Shown: positions 60,541 to 64,000 of the stretch, in pieces
Layout: every line of letters begins with the position of its first letter
How positions within the stretch are numbered: the stretch's first letter is position 1
NCBI RefSeq assembly: GCF_025950085.1
Contig: NZ_JAPDDS010000014.1
Span: forward strand, 62,001-126,000
DNA: 64,000 nucleotides
Origin: Luteolibacter flavescens
GTDB lineage: Bacteria > Verrucomicrobiota > Verrucomicrobiia > Verrucomicrobiales > Akkermansiaceae
Direction: 5' to 3'
Notes under the pieces: generated by a model
The model's input: only the letters and a program-made list of their open reading frames with translations
What the model was told of the DNA's origin: nothing
Database searches by the model: none
Position numbers and translations under genes: made by a program

Positions 60541-61505
60541 GGCACCAGCAGCACTTTCCCGTCACGTCCAGCAGCTGACACTCTCTCCAGCGCTGTGCCG
60601 GATGACTCAAGCGAATGGGTCGAGTCCACTGGCATCGTGAGGCTGCCGTTTGTCATGAGCGCGGCGAGCTTGGCATAGGCCTCGTCGAGTTCCTGCTTCG
60701 GGGCGCTCTCGATCCATTTGGTGATCCACAGGCCGCGGAGCTGGAGATCCTTGAAGATGAGCAGGCCATTCGGCACGGTCAGGGGCCGCCGGGCCATCGC
60801 GCCGTAGGTGATGTGGATGCCGCCGGGTGCGAGGAGATTCATCAGCCGCAGCGCGCTTTCCCCGCCGACGCAATTGAAGGCAAGTGCGGGCTTCCCGGCC
60901 CCTGCGGACTTCACCGCGTCCATGCCGGCATCGTCGTCGGTGACCACCAGGTCCGCACCAAGCGCCTGAAGCTCGTCAATCAACTCGGGGCGACGTACTA
61001 GGTTTATCGTACGAATGCCCAGCTCTCTCGCCACGGCGATCACGCACCGCCCCACCGCGGAATTCGCCGCATTCTGGACAATCCACGATCCACTCGCGGG
61101 AGTGCCGGTTCCGGTGAGCAGCCGCCAGGCTGTGGCGGGGTTCACTTTCAGCATCGCGGCCTGGAGCGGATCGAGGTCCGCAGGGATCTTGAAAAGATGA
61201 TCCGCGGGAAGCTGCACGTGGGTCGCCCAGCTTCCGGCACGCCGCAGCATGATGGCGCGGTCTCCGATGCGCAGGTCCGACGACCGGCTCTCGATCACCT
61301 CGCCGCAGCCCTCGATACCCGGCACCGCGGGCAGCTCCGGCTTCACGCCATAGGTGCCCTCGATGAAATTCAGGTCGGCGGGATTCACCGGCGCAGCCAG
61401 GATCTTCAGCCGCACCTCGCCCTCGGCAAGAGGCGGCAGCTCCAGTGGCTCGAGCTTCAGGACGTCCTGGGGCTTGCCAAATTCGTGGAAGCGAAGCGCT
61501 TGCAT
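60537..61505 (-). CDS. Zinc-independent quinone/enoyl reductase (MDR superfamily, MECR-like)
   Basis: A 322-residue medium-chain reductase, NADPH-dependent. Features: LKILAAPVNPADLNFIEGTYG, VPGIEGCGEVIE, NAANSAVGRCVIAVARELGIRTINLVR (cofactor site, AxxSAVG type) and GGIHITYGAMARRPL. This is the pattern of mitochondrial-type trans-2-enoyl thioester reductases (ETR/MECR), used in fatty-acid synthesis, but quinone oxidoreductase activity is also possible. It has no zinc-ligand cysteines. It overlaps Uma2 upstream and the GTG of the next gene downstream. Confidence 0.85.
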   Translation of the reverse strand: MQALRFHEFGKPQDVLKLEPLELPPLAEGEVRLKILAAPVNPADLNFIEGTYGVKPELPAVPGIEGCGEVIESRSSDLRIGDRAIMLRRAGSWATHVQLPADHLFKIPADLDPLQAAMLKVNPATAWRLLTGTGTPASGSWIVQNAANSAVGRCVIAVARELGIRTINLVRRPELIDELQALGADLVVTDDDAGMDAVKSAGAGKPALAFNCVGGESALRLMNLLAPGGIHITYGAMARRPLTVPNGLLIFKDLQLRGLWITKWIESAPKQELDEAYAKLAALMTNGSLTMPVDSTHSLESSGTALERVSAAGRDGKVLLVP

Positions 61506-62035
61506 CAGCTCTCGATAAGCGCGGGGAAATCCGGACACAAGAGCGAGCGCTCCAGCGGCCCCTGCTTGCCCACGAAGCGCATCCCGCCATTCTCGTCGCA
61601 GAACCAGACCTCGATGGCACCGGCATCGAAATAGAGCGCCATCTTCTCCTCCATCTCAGCCCGGGTATTCGATGGCGAGATGACTTCAACGCAGATCTCG
61701 GGAGACTCCACCAGCACCTCTCCCACCACGGCGGTGGACTCGCGAAGGTCCGAGAGCCACACGACATCGACGGCCTTCACTCCATCGGAGGTGGAAAGCG
61801 GGCACTCCGTGCGGACATTGCCACCGAGGCGGGTGCGTAGTTGATAGCCGATCTCGAACTGGCGGCTTCCGTGGTGATAACCGGGAGGAGGTGACATGAG
61901 AATGTGCCCGTGGCGGTCCGTTTCAAAACGACCCGTGATCTTCGCCAGCTCGGGGTCAGCAAGCAGCCGCTCCCAGACGCGGAGATTGAACTCCGTCTGG
62001 TCCCCCCGCAGCGGAAGCTGGATGGCTAGGCTCAT
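61505..62035 (-). CDS. Uma2-family (DUF820) restriction endonuclease-like protein
   Basis: A 176-residue protein of the PD-(D/E)xK-like Uma2 family: MSPPPGYHHGSRQFEIGYQL, VDVVWLSDLRES, SPEICVEVISPSNTRAEMEEKMALYFDAGAIEVWF. The D-x-x-W and E-V-x-S-P-S-N motifs and the K after them resemble the nuclease core. Uma2 genes are common and of unknown role in bacteria. Its stop overlaps the next gene start (ATGA). Confidence 0.85.
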   Translation of the reverse strand: MSLAIQLPLRGDQTEFNLRVWERLLADPELAKITGRFETDRHGHILMSPPPGYHHGSRQFEIGYQLRTRLGGNVRTECPLSTSDGVKAVDVVWLSDLRESTAVVGEVLVESPEICVEVISPSNTRAEMEEKMALYFDAGAIEVWFCDENGGMRFVGKQGPLERSLLCPDFPALIES

Positions 62036-62072
62036 GGGCACATGCTAGCGGACATCTCCTGCCACCGCAAGT

Positions 62073-63335
62073 TCACGGGAAGAGACCGCGCTGCGCCTTC
62101 ACGTCAGCCACCGTCTTGATCGCGAGGGCCTGGGCGGCGGTGCGATGCGGCAGCCCGTGGCGCTCGGCGAAGTGCAGCACGCGGGAAAAGGCATTCTCCA
62201 GCATGGTCTCCAGCTTCGTGAGCACCTCGCGCTCCGTCCACTGGAAGCGCTGGAGATTCTGCACCCACTCGAAGTAGGAGACCGTTACGCCCCCTGCGTT
62301 GCAAAGGATGTCCGGGATCACGAAGATGTCGCCGCGCTCGTTGAGCACTGCATCCGCCTCGGGCGTGGTCGGGCCGTTCGCGCCCTCCGCCAGCACCTTG
62401 CACTTCAGGAGCGGCGCGTTTTCCCCGGTGATGACCATGTCGGTGGCCGCCGGGATGAGGATGTCGCAGGGCTGGCAGAGCAGGGCATCCGGCTCGATGG
62501 GCTCTGCCTCCGGGAAGCCCTGGATGCTGCCGCGCGATGCCACGTGGTCGCGCAGCTTGCGGGTATCGATGCCCCCGGCATTCCAGATTGCCCCGGTGAC
62601 GTCCGAGATCCCGATGACCTTCACGTTGGAATTCGCCAGCGCATAGGCGGCGTGCGCGCCCACATTGCCGAAGCCCTGCACGATCGCCGTGGCGCCATCG
62701 ATGGGCAGGTTCAGCTTGTTCAGCGCACGGCAGGCGAGGAAGGCAACACCGTGGCCGGTGGCCTGCGTGCGACCCGCCGAGCCCTGCAACGCGAGCGGCT
62801 TACCCGTGACGATGCCCGGAATCAGGCGGCCGGCATGGGTGGAGTAGGTGTCCGTCATCCATGCCATGGTCTGCTCGTTCGTGCCCATGTCGGGCGCCAT
62901 GATGTCGATGTCCGGCCCAATGAAAGGGATCATCTCCATGGTGTAGCGGCGGGTGATGCGCTCCAGCTCGCCCTGGCTCATCGCCCGGGGGTCACAGGTG
63001 ATGCCGCCCTTCCCCCCGCCATACGGCAGGTCCATCAGCGCGCACTTCCAATTCATCCACATCGCCAATGCAGCCACCTCTCCGAGATCCACGCGCGGGT
63101 GATAGCGCAAGCCGCCCTTCACCGGACCGCGGGTCAGGTGATGCTGCACGCGGTGGCCGAAGTAAACTTTCGTGGAGCCGTCGTCATGGCGGATCGGCAC
63201 GGTCACGGTGATCAGGCGCTTCGGCCACTTCGTGCGCTCCCGCAACTCGTCATTGAGGCCGAGGAAATCGGCGACCCCGTCGAATTGGGTGGCCGCCATG
63301 GCGAAGACAGGATTCCGCAAAAGTTCGTCACGCAT
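62073..63335 (-). CDS. Glu/Leu/Phe/Val dehydrogenase family (glutamate dehydrogenase-like)
   Basis: A 420-residue oxidative-deamination enzyme. The signature MDLPYGGGKGGITCDP contains the catalytic lysine (usual form PLGGAKGGI); GPDIDIMAPDMGTNEQTMAWM and the Rossmann motif IVQGFGNVGAHAAYALA support an NAD(P)+-dependent glutamate dehydrogenase. Length suits the small hexameric GdhA type. It is divergent from the third draG homologue with 77 nt between. Could connect nitrogen status to ADP-ribosyl hydrolase control, but this is only location. Confidence 0.92.
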   Translation of the reverse strand: MRDELLRNPVFAMAATQFDGVADFLGLNDELRERTKWPKRLITVTVPIRHDDGSTKVYFGHRVQHHLTRGPVKGGLRYHPRVDLGEVAALAMWMNWKCALMDLPYGGGKGGITCDPRAMSQGELERITRRYTMEMIPFIGPDIDIMAPDMGTNEQTMAWMTDTYSTHAGRLIPGIVTGKPLALQGSAGRTQATGHGVAFLACRALNKLNLPIDGATAIVQGFGNVGAHAAYALANSNVKVIGISDVTGAIWNAGGIDTRKLRDHVASRGSIQGFPEAEPIEPDALLCQPCDILIPAATDMVITGENAPLLKCKVLAEGANGPTTPEADAVLNERGDIFVIPDILCNAGGVTVSYFEWVQNLQRFQWTEREVLTKLETMLENAFSRVLHFAERHGLPHRTAAQALAIKTVADVKAQRGLFP

Positions 63336-63412
63336 GAGACCTTTCTAACCGAGGAACCGGGGATGCCAACGAATCCTTTTCCCCGGATCGATTCCTGCCG
63401 ATAGTATCACCA

Positions 63413-64000
63413 ATGACTGCACGCGATCTCGTCCTGCCTTCCTTCTTCGGCGACGCACTGGCCCTCGGCCCGCACTGGATCTACGATCCCGTCCAAATCG
63501 CCGCGTGGTATCCCGGCGGCATCCGCGCGTATGAAGCGCCCCGCAGCCAATACCATCCCGCCACGAAGGCAGCCGGGGACTTCACACACTACGGGGACCA
63601 GGCGCTCGCCCTGCTCGAGTCCCTTGCCGGTGCGGGCGGCAGCCTGGAGAATTGGCCCGCCGATTGGCTTCGCTGGGCGGAGAGGATCCGTGAGGACAAG
63701 AGCAGCTACCTCGATGGCGCGACCCGGGGCACCCTGCAAAACCTGGCCGCTGGCGTGGCGGAACCGTCACCCTCCAGCGATCTCGGTGGCGCGGCCCGCA
63801 TCGCGCCCCTGCTGGCTTTCCATCGCGACGTGGAGCAGCTCGTGCCGCTGGCGCGCGCCCAGACCGCACTGACCCACGGCGACCCGCAGGTCATCGATGC
63901 CGCCGAATTCTTCGCGAGGGCGGCGGTGTCTGTCGCCGGTGGCGCGGGCTTTGAGGAAGCCTTCGATGAAGCCGCATCACACCCCTACGACGCTTTGCCC
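63413..64000 (+). CDS. ADP-ribosylglycohydrolase family protein, copy 3 (3' partial)
   Basis: The frame runs open from the ATG at 63413 to the window end, 196 residues visible. It reads as a divergent DraG/ARH member: FFGDALALGPHWIYDP, SQYHPATKAAGDFTHYGDQALALLESL, SSYLDGATRGTLQNLA and DLGGAARIAPLLAF. Where the others have TDDT the sequence is HYGDQ, as in crystallin-J1-like members, so metal binding may differ. The C-terminal metal motif lies beyond the window. Confidence 0.78.
   Translation, partial: MTARDLVLPSFFGDALALGPHWIYDPVQIAAWYPGGIRAYEAPRSQYHPATKAAGDFTHYGDQALALLESLAGAGGSLENWPADWLRWAERIREDKSSYLDGATRGTLQNLAAGVAEPSPSSDLGGAARIAPLLAFHRDVEQLVPLARAQTALTHGDPQVIDAAEFFARAAVSVAGGAGFEEAFDEAASHPYDALP

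Overview
The window is a GC-rich, gene-dense bacterial chromosome segment that looks like Verrucomicrobia (Luteolibacter/Haloferula-like). The main clues are a PSCyt1-DUF1549-DUF1553 cytochrome-type protein, a DUF4965/GtaA-type glutaminase, many small secreted lipoproteins, weak or absent Shine-Dalgarno sequences, and several families of hairpin-forming intergenic repeats. The phylum call is inference from gene content. No rRNA, tRNA or CRISPR array was seen.

Layout. 1-9.6 kb: end of a dps gene, an entericidin-like lipoprotein, a lipid kinase plus phosphoesterase pair, a von Willebrand A protein, a GH43 enzyme, a twin thioredoxin-fold operon and SppA. 9.6-18.4 kb: a PLP aminotransferase and a tripartite RND efflux operon (membrane fusion protein, pump, outer membrane factor) next to a short-chain dehydrogenase and a TetR regulator. 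The efflux operon, the dehydrogenase and tetR carry the same palindrome just upstream, so they probably form one regulon. 18.4-31 kb: a thioredoxin-like protein, ilvC, an SPFH protein with a fused excisionase-type HTH beside a zinc-ribbon membrane protein, trmD, a periplasmic coiled-coil protein, the PSCyt1/DUF1553 protein and two unknown overlapping genes. 31-49.7 kb: RNA-modification genes (rsuA-like, rsmC-like, rlmM-like), a deaminase, a duplicated LOG-fold protein, a lipase-like lipoprotein, an NYN RNase-like protein, a large glutaminase-like protein, a LysR/ferredoxin divergent pair, an RRM protein, a ParE-type toxin-antitoxin pair, an AlkA-type glycosylase and a second GH43 protein.

49.7-59.6 kb is the most interesting region: an NAD salvage and ADP-ribose cluster, all on the plus strand with several 4-nt start/stop overlaps: nrtR, pncB, kptA, draG-1, nadE, draG-2, pncA, pnuC, nadR. 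It combines uptake and phosphorylation of nicotinamide riboside (PnuC, NadR), recycling of nicotinamide (PncA, PncB, NadE), an enzyme that consumes NAD+ while acting on RNA (KptA/Tpt1) and two ADP-ribosylglycohydrolases. A candidate NrtR operator overlaps the promoter. Between kptA and draG-1 sits a REP-associated tyrosine transposase flanked by its own REP hairpins. A third, divergent ADP-ribosylglycohydrolase begins at 63.4 kb and runs off the window.

59.6-64 kb: a minus-strand operon (Uma2, enoyl reductase-like, two membrane proteins), a glutamate dehydrogenase family gene and the partial third draG homologue.
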